A DNA stretch of 64,000 bases from Exiguobacterium sp. Leaf196 (GTDB lineage Bacteria > Bacillota > Bacilli > Exiguobacteriales > Exiguobacteriaceae), in contig NZ_LMPV01000001.1 in assembly GCF_001423965.1 (NCBI RefSeq), positions 447,908 to 511,907 on the forward strand, written 5' to 3'. Position numbers and translations under genes: made by a program. The notes beneath the pieces are model-generated. The model did no database searches. It saw only the letters and a list, made by a program, of their open reading frames with translations, and was not told the DNA's origin. This document shows, in pieces, positions 35,323 through 44,591 of this stretch. The first letter of the stretch is position 1; the number at the start of each line of letters is the position of its first letter.

Positions 35323-36756
35323 TTAAAGTGATTTAAAGCCTAATAGTTTTTGTGTCCAGTAACGTTCTGAAAGACGGCTGATGCCAAGAGCTGGTTCATT
35401 CGCATGGATGAACTGGTCGTTGTTCAGCATGATGCCGATATGTGTTGGACCAGCGGCATACGTGTTTTCGAAGAAGATGATATCGCCGCGTGTTGGCTGA
35501 CGAAGTTTCGAAAGCTTTACCCCAAGATAACGGTCATCGTTCCAGTAACCGTTGACGTTCGTCCGTCCGACAGAATAGCCAGCAGCATTCAACGTGTAAT
35601 TAATGAAACCAGAGCAGTCGAAGCCACCGTTGACTGGACTACTTGACCCCCATCGATATGGCGTTCCAAGATATTGTTGCCCAATCGAAATCGCACGTTC
35701 CATCAATGTTGAACCTGGAACGGTCGTTACCGGGGGTGTCGTTGGAGTGACCGGAGGCGTCGTCGTGACGGATCCCGTCGTGATGTAACTCTTCGCGACA
35801 TAGTAAAGACCAGTTCCAATCTTGATCTGGTACCAGCCGCTATCTTTTCCTGTCGTTTCACCCGTGACATTGACTGTCGAACCGTGTCCGACTTGTGTGA
35901 AGACTTTAGACGACGTCGAAGGTAACGTACGGACATTCAATCCAGTTGGTGCGTTGACGCGATACGTCTTCGAAGCATCAACCGGCGTCAAAGAGACTCC
36001 AGGCGTCGTCGGCGTTGTTGGTGGTGATGCTTTTGTTGAAGCTTTGACATAGGTCGAAGCGACATATGCTTCTTTTCCGTCGAGCTTGACTTGGTACCAT
36101 GAATCAACGGCACCTGTGACATCAAGAACCGTCTGATGCGGTAATGTCTTGTAGATTTTTGCATTCGTCGCTGCAGCAGTCCGAGCATTCAAGCCTTCCT
36201 TCGCATTAACCGTGTAGACTTTCGATCGATCGACCGCTTTAACGACTTGTTTGACGGGAGTCGTCACTGGTGGTTTGGAATCCGTCATGACGTTTGATGT
36301 CTTTTTACTGACTAACGTCGCATGGACATAGGCCGTTTGTTTCTTATATGTGATTTGGTACCAATCACCTGATTGTTTCTGAACAGTCAAGACAGTATTC
36401 TTTGCTAGTTTTCCGAGTGATTTCGAACTCGTCGTTGCTTTTTGCCGGACGTTGACGGCATCGGTGTTCGTTATGTAGGTCGTAGTTGTCGGAGCCTTTT
36501 CCGTCGTTGCTTTGACGTATGCTGAAGTAATGAAAGCTGGTTTCGACTGATAGCGGATTTCATACCAGCTGTTGACTTTCTTGACAGCTGTCAGCTTCGT
36601 ACCTTTTTTTAGAGTCGTGATGACCTTCGCGGAAGTCGAGGCAGCCGTGCGAATGTTGACGTTATCCGTCAAAGTCAGTGTCGTTGACGCGGCTGAAACC
36701 GGAATTGTGGTACCGACCAAAGCGAGCGTCGTGAGGGCGAGAACGGTCTTTTTCAC
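35323..36756 (-). CDS. Secreted cell-wall hydrolase: four bacterial SH3 domains plus NlpC/P60
   Basis: A 477-residue exported protein. A signal peptide (KKTVLALTTLALVGTTIPVS, cleavage after AxA at about 23) is followed by four SH3b repeats (about 26-85, 92-150, 170-235, 252-325). Each has the NVRTxxSTSSKV-like strand and a WYxI/V motif. A Thr/Pro-rich linker leads to the NlpC/P60 peptidase domain (about 352-477) with catalytic Cys in FDCSGF and His in PTHIGIML. SH3 repeats bind peptidoglycan and NlpC/P60 cuts the stem peptide (gamma-D-Glu-diamino acid bond in most members). All catalytic residues appear intact. Confidence 0.93.
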   Translation of the reverse strand: MKKTVLALTTLALVGTTIPVSAASTTLTLTDNVNIRTAASTSAKVITTLKKGTKLTAVKKVNSWYEIRYQSKPAFITSAYVKATTEKAPTTTTYITNTDAVNVRQKATTSSKSLGKLAKNTVLTVQKQSGDWYQITYKKQTAYVHATLVSKKTSNVMTDSKPPVTTPVKQVVKAVDRSKVYTVNAKEGLNARTAAATNAKIYKTLPHQTVLDVTGAVDSWYQVKLDGKEAYVASTYVKASTKASPPTTPTTPGVSLTPVDASKTYRVNAPTGLNVRTLPSTSSKVFTQVGHGSTVNVTGETTGKDSGWYQIKIGTGLYYVAKSYITTGSVTTTPPVTPTTPPVTTVPGSTLMERAISIGQQYLGTPYRWGSSSPVNGGFDCSGFINYTLNAAGYSVGRTNVNGYWNDDRYLGVKLSKLRQPTRGDIIFFENTYAAGPTHIGIMLNNDQFIHANEPALGISRLSERYWTQKLLGFKSL

Positions 36757-36952
36757 GTGACATAGCTCCTTCCAAGAGATAGGTAAAAATCGTTGTTACC
36801 ATTTTGTCATAAAAAGTGCTGATTCCCCTGAATTAAAAATATAATTTTTGTCTGGAAAACTGTAATACCGTTTTTCAAAAAAAACGAATAGGTAGAAGGA
36901 GTATTTTCAAAAAAGTTCAAGTACACTAGAAGTACTCGGAAGGAGGCTACAC

Positions 36953-38665
36953 ATGTTACACCGTTTTTATCAGTATTATATCCCACATAAACGTTTATTC
37001 TGGCTCGATTTCACGTCTGCCTTATTCGTCGGGGTTTTAGAACTTGCGTTTCCACTCGCAGTTAAATGGTTCATCGACTCCTTGTTACCAAACGGAGAGA
37101 TGAACTGGATCATCCTTGTCAGCGTCGGATTATTAGCGTTATACGTCATCAGTACGCTGATGCAATTCGTCGTCAACTATTTCGGACATAAGCTCGGGAT
37201 TAATATCGAGACCGATATGCGTCGTCAGTTGTTTAGTCATGTCCAGAAACAGTCGTTCCGTTTCTTTGACAATACAAAGACGGGTCATATCATGAGCCGG
37301 ATCACAAATGACTTGTTCGATATCGGGGAACTAGCCCATCATGGTCCAGAAGATGCGTTCATTGCCGTCATGACCTTGCTTGGTGCATTCTCGATCATGC
37401 TGACGATCAATGTGCCGCTTGCCCTCGTGACGATCATTGCTGTGCCATTCCTGATCTGGTTGATCAGTTATGCGAACGTTCGGATGAATAAATCATGGGA
37501 CCGGATGTACGGTAATATCGCGGAAGTCAATTCACGCGTCGAGGACAGTGTTTCCGGTGTCCGTGTCGTCCAGTCGTTCACGAACGAAGCTTACGAAATC
37601 GAGCGTTTTGAAAAAGACAACGCAACGTTCCGTCAGTCGAAGATCAATGCCTACAAGGTCATGAGTAAGAGCCTGTCCGGCATCTACTTGACGACTCGTT
37701 TGATGACACTTGCCGTCTTAGTCGTCGGTGCGTACTTGACATATCGCGAAGCCTTAACGGCAGGAGAACTCGTCGGCTTCATTCTCTACATGAATATCTT
37801 ATTGAAGCCAATCGATAAGATTACGGCATTGCTTGAGATGTATCCGAAAGGGATGGCGGGCTTTAAGCGATTCCTTTCGATGATTGATGAAGATGCGTCC
37901 TTACCTGATGCGCCAGATGCGCTCGTCGTTGATCGCTTGAACGGTGGCATCACGTTCAAGGATGTCGCATTCGGATATGAAGCGGATCGTCTAATCTTAG
38001 AACACATCAATCTGACGGTCGAACCTGGTCAGACGGTCGCATTCGTCGGAACATCCGGGGCAGGGAAGACGACGATCTGTTCATTAATTCCACGTTTTTA
38101 TGATGTTCTAGATGGCGCAATCACAATTGACGGAATTGATATCCGGCAAATGACGAAGGAGTCACTACGTCAACAAATCGGTATCGTCCAGCAGGATGTC
38201 TTCTTGTTCTCAGGGACGATTGCTGAGAACATCGCCTACGGTAATCTGAATGCAACGCACGAAGACATCGTGCAAGCGGCGGAACGTGCCCACCTCGGAC
38301 CGATGATCGCGGATCTTCCAGATGGGTATGCGACACAAATTGGCGAACGGGGACTCAAGTTATCGGGTGGACAAAAGCAACGACTTGCCATCGCACGGAT
38401 GTTCCTAAAGAATCCACCGATTCTGATTCTGGACGAAGCAACGTCTGCCCTTGATACGGAAACGGAAGCACTCATCCAAGAGTCGCTGGCCGAACTGTCT
38501 GAGAACCGGACGACCCTCGTCATTGCGCACCGTTTAGCGACGATCCGGAATGCGGATAAGATTTTCGTCGTCACGAAAGACGGGATCGTCGAAGAGGGCT
38601 CGCATGACGAGTTGATGGATCAAGGTGGTTATTTCTCCCGTTTGTTAGAGAGACAACGAGTTTGA
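36953..38665 (+). CDS. ABC exporter, fused permease and ATPase (half transporter)
   Basis: A 570-residue type I ABC exporter subunit. Six membrane helices (residues 1-310) are followed by the ATPase domain: Walker A GTSGAGKTT (about 368-376), signature LSGGQKQR, Walker B ILILDEATSAL and the H-loop His in VIAHRLATI. Similar to Bacillus YknU/YfiB-type or MsbA/LmrA-like lipid or drug exporters. As a single gene it probably forms a homodimer. GGAGG precedes the ATG. The cargo is unknown. Confidence 0.9.
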   Translation: MLHRFYQYYIPHKRLFWLDFTSALFVGVLELAFPLAVKWFIDSLLPNGEMNWIILVSVGLLALYVISTLMQFVVNYFGHKLGINIETDMRRQLFSHVQKQSFRFFDNTKTGHIMSRITNDLFDIGELAHHGPEDAFIAVMTLLGAFSIMLTINVPLALVTIIAVPFLIWLISYANVRMNKSWDRMYGNIAEVNSRVEDSVSGVRVVQSFTNEAYEIERFEKDNATFRQSKINAYKVMSKSLSGIYLTTRLMTLAVLVVGAYLTYREALTAGELVGFILYMNILLKPIDKITALLEMYPKGMAGFKRFLSMIDEDASLPDAPDALVVDRLNGGITFKDVAFGYEADRLILEHINLTVEPGQTVAFVGTSGAGKTTICSLIPRFYDVLDGAITIDGIDIRQMTKESLRQQIGIVQQDVFLFSGTIAENIAYGNLNATHEDIVQAAERAHLGPMIADLPDGYATQIGERGLKLSGGQKQRLAIARMFLKNPPILILDEATSALDTETEALIQESLAELSENRTTLVIAHRLATIRNADKIFVVTKDGIVEEGSHDELMDQGGYFSRLLERQRV

Positions 38666-38695
38666 ATCGATTTGAAAGAATGTAAAAGCAATGGA

Positions 38696-38716
38696 CATGT
38701 TCCGTTGCTTTTTTTG
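38696..38716 (+). terminator. Terminator after the ABC exporter
   Basis: AAGCAATGGA pairs with TCCGTTGCTT around a CATGT loop, followed by seven T. Confidence 0.8.
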
Positions 38717-38789
38717 TGCGTTCAAAAATATGATTGTGCAAGCCATTTTTAGGGAAAACGATGCATAGAAAAGAAGGAGAGGTGGAAGG

Positions 38790-39650
38790 ATGTACGGTCA
38801 ATTCTGTGAGAATTATGATGAGAGCTATCCCGTCTTGCGGGAGGAATCGTCACATGATTTCCATCGTTTTTTTGCGCTGTCCTACACGATTCACGATACT
38901 GTCTTTGAGCAGAATGTCTACGAACGTCTGATGCGAACGATCAAACACAAGACATCTCGCTTTTCAGCGTTACGGAGTCGCTATACACCATTGCTCGTTG
39001 CCCATGTTCAACTGAATAGCACGGATCCTGATGTCCTCATCGAAGAAATCATCGTCGCTGAAAAGAAGATTAAACATCGATTGATTCGTGATAAAGGAGT
39101 CCGACCATTTTTTGCACTCAATGAAGTACTGAACCGTCGACAAGGGATTGATGCGTTTCCCTACATGGAACGCTTGCATGCGACACGACCACATCTGAAT
39201 GCTGCGAAGCAGTATGTCGTGACATCGACTTTGCTTGAACAGCACCCACTACCAGATACGTTTTTAGAACGCGTTGATACGTTTGAAGAGTGGCTTGCGC
39301 AATATATGGAACGGACGAGTGAACGTGTCATTACGGCGCAGATCTTAGCAGCGCATCCGGATGCGTCAGCGCAACAAGAACGAATCGTTGCTTGGCGGGA
39401 ACTACTTGAACGGCGAGAAATCATTATTTGGGATCGTTTAATGCCGCTTCTTGCGTTATTACCATCGATGGAACGTGTTGATTGGATTTACGTGACCCGG
39501 ATCGTCGATCGGGAGCGAGCACGGAATCGTTTTTCAGACGAAGTCAACTGGTTGATTGCCTTTCATCTGTTACTGGCTAAATCAGGAGTGACACGGGTGC
39601 AAGCTACGTTATTGTTACTGGCTGCACTAGAACTAACGAAAAAACCGTGA
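38790..39650 (+). CDS. Unknown protein, possibly DUF4003 family
   Basis: A 286-residue helical, charged, soluble protein. Size and pattern (opening aromatic-rich stretch, LIEEIIVAEKKIKHRL, and a closing LLLAKSGVTRVQATLLLLAAL helix) recall the DUF4003 proteins of Bacillales, which have no known function. The assignment is from memory of the pattern and is weak. Ribosome binding site GAGGTGGAAGG precedes the ATG, and the gene lies between two terminators as a single unit. Confidence 0.6.
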   Translation: MYGQFCENYDESYPVLREESSHDFHRFFALSYTIHDTVFEQNVYERLMRTIKHKTSRFSALRSRYTPLLVAHVQLNSTDPDVLIEEIIVAEKKIKHRLIRDKGVRPFFALNEVLNRRQGIDAFPYMERLHATRPHLNAAKQYVVTSTLLEQHPLPDTFLERVDTFEEWLAQYMERTSERVITAQILAAHPDASAQQERIVAWRELLERREIIIWDRLMPLLALLPSMERVDWIYVTRIVDRERARNRFSDEVNWLIAFHLLLAKSGVTRVQATLLLLAALELTKKP

Positions 39651-39670
39651 CGTGAAGCATTGAAATAGAC

Positions 39671-39713
39671 AAAACGGACGAGGTATGGCGCGCACCATAC
39701 CTCGTCCGTTTTA
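39671..39713. terminator. Bidirectional terminator between convergent genes
   Basis: A perfect 18-bp stem (39671-39688 with 39695-39712), loop CGCGCA, with A run before and T run after. Confidence 0.9.
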
Positions 39714-39730
39714 CTGTATGCTCATCTGAC

Positions 39731-40978
39731 TTAATCAAACGTCGTAAACGTCGCATGTTGTTCGACCGGATAAAGTTCCGTACCGGCGACAGCGTTCAAG
39801 ATCAACTGATTCCGCGAAACAGACATGCCGAGATTATCAGCTGCTGGACCATGTGATAACTCTAAATTAGCGGTTGCGTAAAGATGATGCGCCGTCTCGA
39901 CGGAACGCACGATTTGATAGTCCGCGTCGACTTTCCAAGCGTTGGGTGCTTCGAACACGATATCGAGTCGATCAATGAAGCTTGGAAGGGATGGCGAAAA
40001 GCCGGTTGCCGCGATGACAGCATCTGTTTTGGACGAGCGTTCATCTTCGAGCTCTTGATGTTGCATCGCGATCGTGAACCGTTCGTCATAGGTAATCTTT
40101 TTCACTTCAAGATTCGCGCGAATCGCGACTTGTTGCTGTTCTTCTTCCGTCAAATCATAGAGGTGGGCATAGATCGATTGCAGGGTCTCTGGACTGATGC
40201 CGTTCTGAGACCGGGCGAATTTCTTGACCGACTCTTGTCTTACTTCGAGTGGGAGTTGGTTGAAATACGTCACATAGCTCGGTGAAAAAATTTCTTCTCC
40301 GAGTTTACCGGTCTCGAGTGTCTCAAACAGTGTCGAACGCGCAATCCATTCGAGTTCAGGACGCTCTGGAGCAGGTGTCGTCAAAAGATCAAGGAAGATC
40401 TCGGCAGCACTTTGACCGGAGCCGACGATACTGATTTTTTTGCGCTGCAACAGTTCTGCCTTGTTCATGACATACTGTGTATTGTGAATGACACGCTCGT
40501 CAAACGTGTCTGGAATCGCGGGCTTTGAGCCAGTACCGATGACGACGTTCCGTGCTTCGAACGTTTCCCGTTTACCAGTTGTGACATCTTCGACGAGGAC
40601 CTCGAAACTATCACCGGTATCTTGCACATCGACGACGCGGGTTGAAAATCGTAAATCATTAAGCTGTGTCGCCACCCAGCGTAAGTAATCATTGTAACCT
40701 TGTCTTGAAATCAGAAGTTTTTCATAGAAGTAAAACGTGTGGAGACGTTGGATCGATCGTAAGTAATTAAGGTAAGAAAATGCGCTCGTCGGATCAGCAA
40801 GTGTGACGAGATCGGAGATGAAGCTTGTCTGCATCATCGAGTCCTGAATCATCATGCCGGGATGCCATGAGAATTGTTCGCTTTCGTCAAAAAATAACGT
40901 TTTTAAATCTGTCGGATGAGCCAGTGCGCTCAACCCTAAATTCATCGGACCAATGCCGATACCGATTAAGTCATACAT
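39731..40978 (-). CDS. L-lysine/L-ornithine N-hydroxylase family monooxygenase
   Basis: A 415-residue flavin monooxygenase of the IucD/PvdA/SidA family, which hydroxylates the side-chain amine of lysine or ornithine in the first step of hydroxamate siderophore synthesis. FAD site GIGIGPMNLGLSAL (about 5-18), the substrate-region motif SDLVTLADPTSAFSYLNYL, NADPH site GSGQSAAEI (about 200) and the family motif ATGFSP (about 330) are present. No synthetase, acetyltransferase or siderophore transporter gene lies nearby, so its product route is unknown. A 7+7 palindrome at 41000 lies just upstream. Confidence 0.87.
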   Translation of the reverse strand: MYDLIGIGIGPMNLGLSALAHPTDLKTLFFDESEQFSWHPGMMIQDSMMQTSFISDLVTLADPTSAFSYLNYLRSIQRLHTFYFYEKLLISRQGYNDYLRWVATQLNDLRFSTRVVDVQDTGDSFEVLVEDVTTGKRETFEARNVVIGTGSKPAIPDTFDERVIHNTQYVMNKAELLQRKKISIVGSGQSAAEIFLDLLTTPAPERPELEWIARSTLFETLETGKLGEEIFSPSYVTYFNQLPLEVRQESVKKFARSQNGISPETLQSIYAHLYDLTEEEQQQVAIRANLEVKKITYDERFTIAMQHQELEDERSSKTDAVIAATGFSPSLPSFIDRLDIVFEAPNAWKVDADYQIVRSVETAHHLYATANLELSHGPAADNLGMSVSRNQLILNAVAGTELYPVEQHATFTTFD

Positions 40979-40999
40979 AGAAAAAGCCTCCCAATTCGA

Positions 41000-41017
41000 T
41001 ATTGTTCTAAAACAATA
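41000..41017. promoter_or_regulatory. Palindrome upstream of the N-hydroxylase gene
   Basis: TATTGTT / AACAATA around CTAA, 22 bases before the start codon. It does not match the Bacillus Fur box (TGATAATNATTATCA), so the binding protein is unknown. Confidence 0.4.
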
Positions 41018-41054
41018 CCCGAAAAGGAAGGCGGACGAAACGTCAGGCTGAAGT

Positions 41055-42185
41055 TTACAGCTGGTCGGTCGTCGTTGTTTTTGTCTCGACCGTCATCGTT
41101 TTTCCGTCACGGATGATTGTCAGTGAGAGTGGACCGTCTGATTTGATGAGTGCCGTTTTGATATCGACGAATCCTTTAATCTCGGAGTCGTTGATTTTCG
41201 TGATCACGTCACCTGTTTTCAGTTTAGCCGCAGCGGCTGGACTGTTCGGTTCGACTGACATGACGACGACACCTGTTTTTTGACTGTCTGGTAAGTTAAC
41301 TTGATCTTTTAAATAACCAGCAGGGAACGCCGCCACATCTTGTAAGGAAACACCGAGTGTCGGATGTTCGACTTTACCGTTCGTCTCAAGTTGTTTGAGG
41401 ATTGGTAATGCATCATCGATTGGAATACTGAAACCGACACCTTCAACACCCGACTCAGCAATTTTCATCGAGTTGATACCGACGAGTTGTCCTTGTTCAT
41501 TGATCAAGGCACCGCCTGAGTTACCAGGATTGATCGCGGCATCCGTCTGGATGACCGTTGTATTAAAGTCGTCTTGTCCATCGTTATTCGTATCGACCGG
41601 TACAGTCCGGTCTTTCGAACTGACGATTCCACGGGTAACGGAATTTTGGAATTCACCAAGCGGATTACCAATCGCAAGGACAGTCTGTCCGGCTTTTAAG
41701 TCAGCCGATTTCCCGAGTGTGATGACGCCTGGAACGTCGTTTGCGTCGACTTCTAACACGGCTAAGTCATACGTTTCGTCACTACCGAGTAATTTGGCTT
41801 GCAGTGTTTTACCGTTGTTAAGTGTGACATCAAGTTTTGATGCGCCATCGACGACGTGGTGGTTCGTAATGATGTATGCTTTTCCATTCTCTTTTTTATA
41901 AATGACACCAGATCCCGAGCCGGCAGCTGCTTCTTTTTGCGACATCGCATTACCGGTTTGATAATTCGTCACCGTTACAACGGATTTTTGAGCAGTGGCG
42001 ACTGCATTCGTCACTGGATCATTCGACGTCGTCGAGACTTGTTTTGGCATTCCGTTTGAGAGTGGTGTGTCCGCGACCTGTTGTTCTTGATCGAGTAAAA
42101 TCGGAAACGCGATCGTTGCCGTCAGAACGGCACCGATGATTCCTCCAGTCAATCCAGGTAAAAGTCCTTTTGTTTTTCCAGCCAT
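41055..42185 (-). CDS. htrA: HtrA-like membrane-anchored serine protease
   Basis: A 376-residue S1C protease with one N-terminal membrane anchor (about 8-28) that places the protease outside the membrane. The trypsin-like domain has His in ITNHHVVDGA, Asp in YDLAVLEVD and Ser in NPGNSGGAL. A single PDZ domain follows (about 275-365, with GVVVMSVEPNSPAAAAKLKTGD-type segment). HtrA/DegP proteases remove misfolded exported proteins; in Bacillus they are controlled by CssRS, which is not seen here. Start has AAGGGATG upstream. Confidence 0.93.
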   Translation of the reverse strand: MAGKTKGLLPGLTGGIIGAVLTATIAFPILLDQEQQVADTPLSNGMPKQVSTTSNDPVTNAVATAQKSVVTVTNYQTGNAMSQKEAAAGSGSGVIYKKENGKAYIITNHHVVDGASKLDVTLNNGKTLQAKLLGSDETYDLAVLEVDANDVPGVITLGKSADLKAGQTVLAIGNPLGEFQNSVTRGIVSSKDRTVPVDTNNDGQDDFNTTVIQTDAAINPGNSGGALINEQGQLVGINSMKIAESGVEGVGFSIPIDDALPILKQLETNGKVEHPTLGVSLQDVAAFPAGYLKDQVNLPDSQKTGVVVMSVEPNSPAAAAKLKTGDVITKINDSEIKGFVDIKTALIKSDGPLSLTIIRDGKTMTVETKTTTTDQL

Positions 42186-42390
42186 AAGTCGTCATCCCTT
42201 CCTGTATGATTTCTGACTTCATCATAGCAAATGAAGCGACTTGTCACCTGATTACGGGAGACATTCCGAAATGACTCATCATTCCCCATAATTCGACGAC
42301 AATTTCTAAAAGTTGAGATAATCGGATCAGTTCGATACACTGAAGCTGTTTCGAATGAATCCGTAAAGTGGAAAGAGAGAGTGAAAGATC

Positions 42391-42741
42391 ATGCTATTAC
42401 GTTTAGTCTATGGAGCAGGATTATTGTTTGCGGGAGTTGGTCATTTCCGCAACGAGAAAGGGTTTGTCAGCATCATGCCGTCGTTCATTCCGTTCAAGCG
42501 CTTTTTCGTCCAAGTAACGGGTGTGATCGAGATCGCTTATGGTCTCATGCTATTGACAGGAAAAGGAGTACATCTCGTTCGTAAGACGCTTCCGGCCTTT
42601 TTGTACGCGGTCTTACCGGCAAACGTCAATATGGCCGTCAATCCGAAACCGGTCAATGGGAAGCGCCTTCCATCATGGTTGCTCTGGACACGTTTGCCGC
42701 TTCAATGGGGACTCATCGCCTTGGCCAAACGCCTGAAATGA
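42391..42741 (+). CDS. DoxX-like membrane protein
   Basis: A 116-residue protein with four predicted membrane helices. LLFAGVGHFRNEKGF (about 11-25) and VTGVIEIAYGLMLL (about 42-55) fit the DoxX-like family. Relatives are poorly characterised; some take part in quinone or thiosulfate metabolism or redox stress. Single-gene unit between the htrA promoter region and a terminator. GAGAGTGAAAG lies upstream of the ATG. Confidence 0.75.
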   Translation: MLLRLVYGAGLLFAGVGHFRNEKGFVSIMPSFIPFKRFFVQVTGVIEIAYGLMLLTGKGVHLVRKTLPAFLYAVLPANVNMAVNPKPVNGKRLPSWLLWTRLPLQWGLIALAKRLK

Positions 42742-42749
42742 ATCGGAAC

Positions 42750-42776
42750 AAAAAGCCGCCATTTAGGCGGCTTTTT
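42750..42776. terminator. Bidirectional terminator between convergent genes
   Basis: A perfect stem AAAAAGCCGCC / GGCGGCTTTTT with loop ATTTA works on both strands. Confidence 0.9.
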
Positions 42777-42779
42777 GTT

Positions 42780-43544
42780 TTAGAAACGTTTATTGACAGC
42801 AAGTAATGCGGCTTTTGCGATCTCTTCATAGGTAGAGTCGTTCGGATGGAACTGATCGCTTGATAAATCACGTTTGACGTCGCGAACGAGATTGAATGTG
42901 TCGATGATTTCGACGTCATATTCAATCCCGAGCGTCCGGGATTTAGCATTCCAGTCTTGCACGATCGCATCGAACGCCTCACCGTTTTCCGTTGCACGGA
43001 AAGGATTATAAAGTCCGACGTAGAAGATGACAGCATCCGGATTTTGTTCGCGCAGAATCCGGAACGTCTTTTTTAAGTTGTCTTGAGCCGTCGTAATCGT
43101 CGCGGCCGTTTTCTTTGCGTCGAAATTCGTGACACCTTCGCCACGATTGAACAAGTCATTTCCGCCGATCGTCACCGAGATGACTTTCGCTTGACTGACT
43201 GAGCGTAGGACTTCTTTTTGTTTGAGTTGTTTTAATAAATTTTCCGTCCGGGCACCACTGACGGCAAGATTCTGAAAACGCTCGACCGTGTTCGCTTTGA
43301 CAAGGTCGCGTCCGACAAGAGCAGCATAACTATTTCCGTTAGATGCTCCAACACCACGCGTCAAGGAATCACCAAGCGCGACGTACGTTCCGCCTTTTTT
43401 GACAGGTTCTTCCTTTGTTGGTGTGAGGACGGCACGCTTCGGTGGATTGACGACGTCACTATAGGCGTTGACGAAACCGTAACCAAACAGTGCGGTCAGT
43501 AAGAGTGAAACGGTTAAAAACAGGGGCCAGCGCAATCGCTTCAT
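42780..43544 (-). CDS. SGNH/GDSL-type hydrolase, membrane-anchored
   Basis: A 254-residue serine esterase of the SGNH family, similar in layout to B. subtilis YpmR. An N-terminal hydrophobic segment (about 6-25) anchors or exports it. Block I is YVALGDSLTRGVG (catalytic Ser), the oxyanion Asn lies in IGGNDLF, and the catalytic Asp-His pair in SDQFHPND near the end. The substrate, perhaps a lipid or acylated wall polymer, is unknown. It is divergent from an ABC transporter operon. Confidence 0.88.
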   Translation of the reverse strand: MKRLRWPLFLTVSLLLTALFGYGFVNAYSDVVNPPKRAVLTPTKEEPVKKGGTYVALGDSLTRGVGASNGNSYAALVGRDLVKANTVERFQNLAVSGARTENLLKQLKQKEVLRSVSQAKVISVTIGGNDLFNRGEGVTNFDAKKTAATITTAQDNLKKTFRILREQNPDAVIFYVGLYNPFRATENGEAFDAIVQDWNAKSRTLGIEYDVEIIDTFNLVRDVKRDLSSDQFHPNDSTYEEIAKAALLAVNKRF

Positions 43545-43670
43545 GAACGTTCCTCCTTCTAGGTTCTATCCTGATTGTAGCAAATGTAGAAAGAATGTGC
43601 GGAAATGAAGTGTTCTGACAAGTCAAATGATTCATTATTCCGCTAGAATAGACAATAAGAGGTGAGAGAC

Positions 43671-44591
43671 GTGAAACCAACAGTTAAATTAGAAGGTGTA
43701 ACAAAGGTGATCGGAAAAAAAACGATCATCGATAATATCTCGTTTGAAATTCAACCGGGTGAGGTCTTCGGATTCCTTGGACCGAACGGGGCAGGGAAAA
43801 CGACGACGATCCGGATGCTCGTCGGACTGATCAAACCGACGTCCGGTAAAATCACTGTCTGTGACTTCGATGTCCGCAAACAGTTCGTCCAAGCGATGGA
43901 GCGGATTGGTTCGATCGTTGAGAACCCGGAGTTGTATAAATATTTGACAGGTCGTGAAAATTTACAAGTCTTTGCCCGGATGTTACCGAATGTCGACGAG
44001 GCAAGGATTCAGGAAGTCATCGATCTCGTCGATTTGACGGCGCGGGTCGACGATCAAGTCCGGACATACTCGCTCGGGATGCGTCAGCGTCTCGGTATCG
44101 CCCAAGCACTACTCGGACGACCAAGCGTCTTGATTCTCGACGAACCGACGAATGGTCTCGATCCGATGGGGATTCGGGATTTGCGTCAATTCATCCGCCG
44201 GCTCGTCGAGGAAACGGGACTGTCGGTCCTCGTCTCGAGTCATATTCTCGCTGAAATCGAGATGCTCGCCGATCGTGTCGCGATCATGAGTTACGGTAAA
44301 ATCGTTCAAGTCGGAACGGTCAAGGAGCTGGTCGAGTCGCTTGCTCCTGGTGTTGATTGGCGTGTCGACGATGCCTTCAAGGCGAACGAGATTTTATCGG
44401 CTTCTGATTTAGTCCAAGTATCCGAAGTCGTCGATGCGAATACGGTCCATACCTTGATGGATGCTAGTAAGACGCCGGCACTCAACAAGCAGTTGCTTGA
44501 AGCAGGTGTTGAAGTTTGGACGATCGAACGGAAAGTCCAGACGCTTGAAGATCTGTTCATCACGTTAACGGGAGGCGATCACATTGCGTAA
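43671..44591 (+). CDS. ABC transporter ATP-binding protein
   Basis: A 306-residue ABC ATPase. Walker A is GPNGAGKTTT (about 36-45), signature YSLGMRQRLGIAQ, Walker B VLILDEPTNGLDP and H-loop SSHILAE. The C-terminal ~90 residues form the extra domain seen in drug- or lantibiotic-type exporters (CcmA/BcrA-like). Start is GTG at 43671 with AGAGGTGA upstream; a GTG three codons earlier lies within that site. It overlaps the permease gene by 8 bases. Confidence 0.92.
   Translation: MKPTVKLEGVTKVIGKKTIIDNISFEIQPGEVFGFLGPNGAGKTTTIRMLVGLIKPTSGKITVCDFDVRKQFVQAMERIGSIVENPELYKYLTGRENLQVFARMLPNVDEARIQEVIDLVDLTARVDDQVRTYSLGMRQRLGIAQALLGRPSVLILDEPTNGLDPMGIRDLRQFIRRLVEETGLSVLVSSHILAEIEMLADRVAIMSYGKIVQVGTVKELVESLAPGVDWRVDDAFKANEILSASDLVQVSEVVDANTVHTLMDASKTPALNKQLLEAGVEVWTIERKVQTLEDLFITLTGGDHIA

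Noticed and set aside
41000..41017. Palindrome before the N-hydroxylase as a Fur box
   Set aside because: It does not fit the Fur, PerR or Zur consensus patterns of Bacillales.
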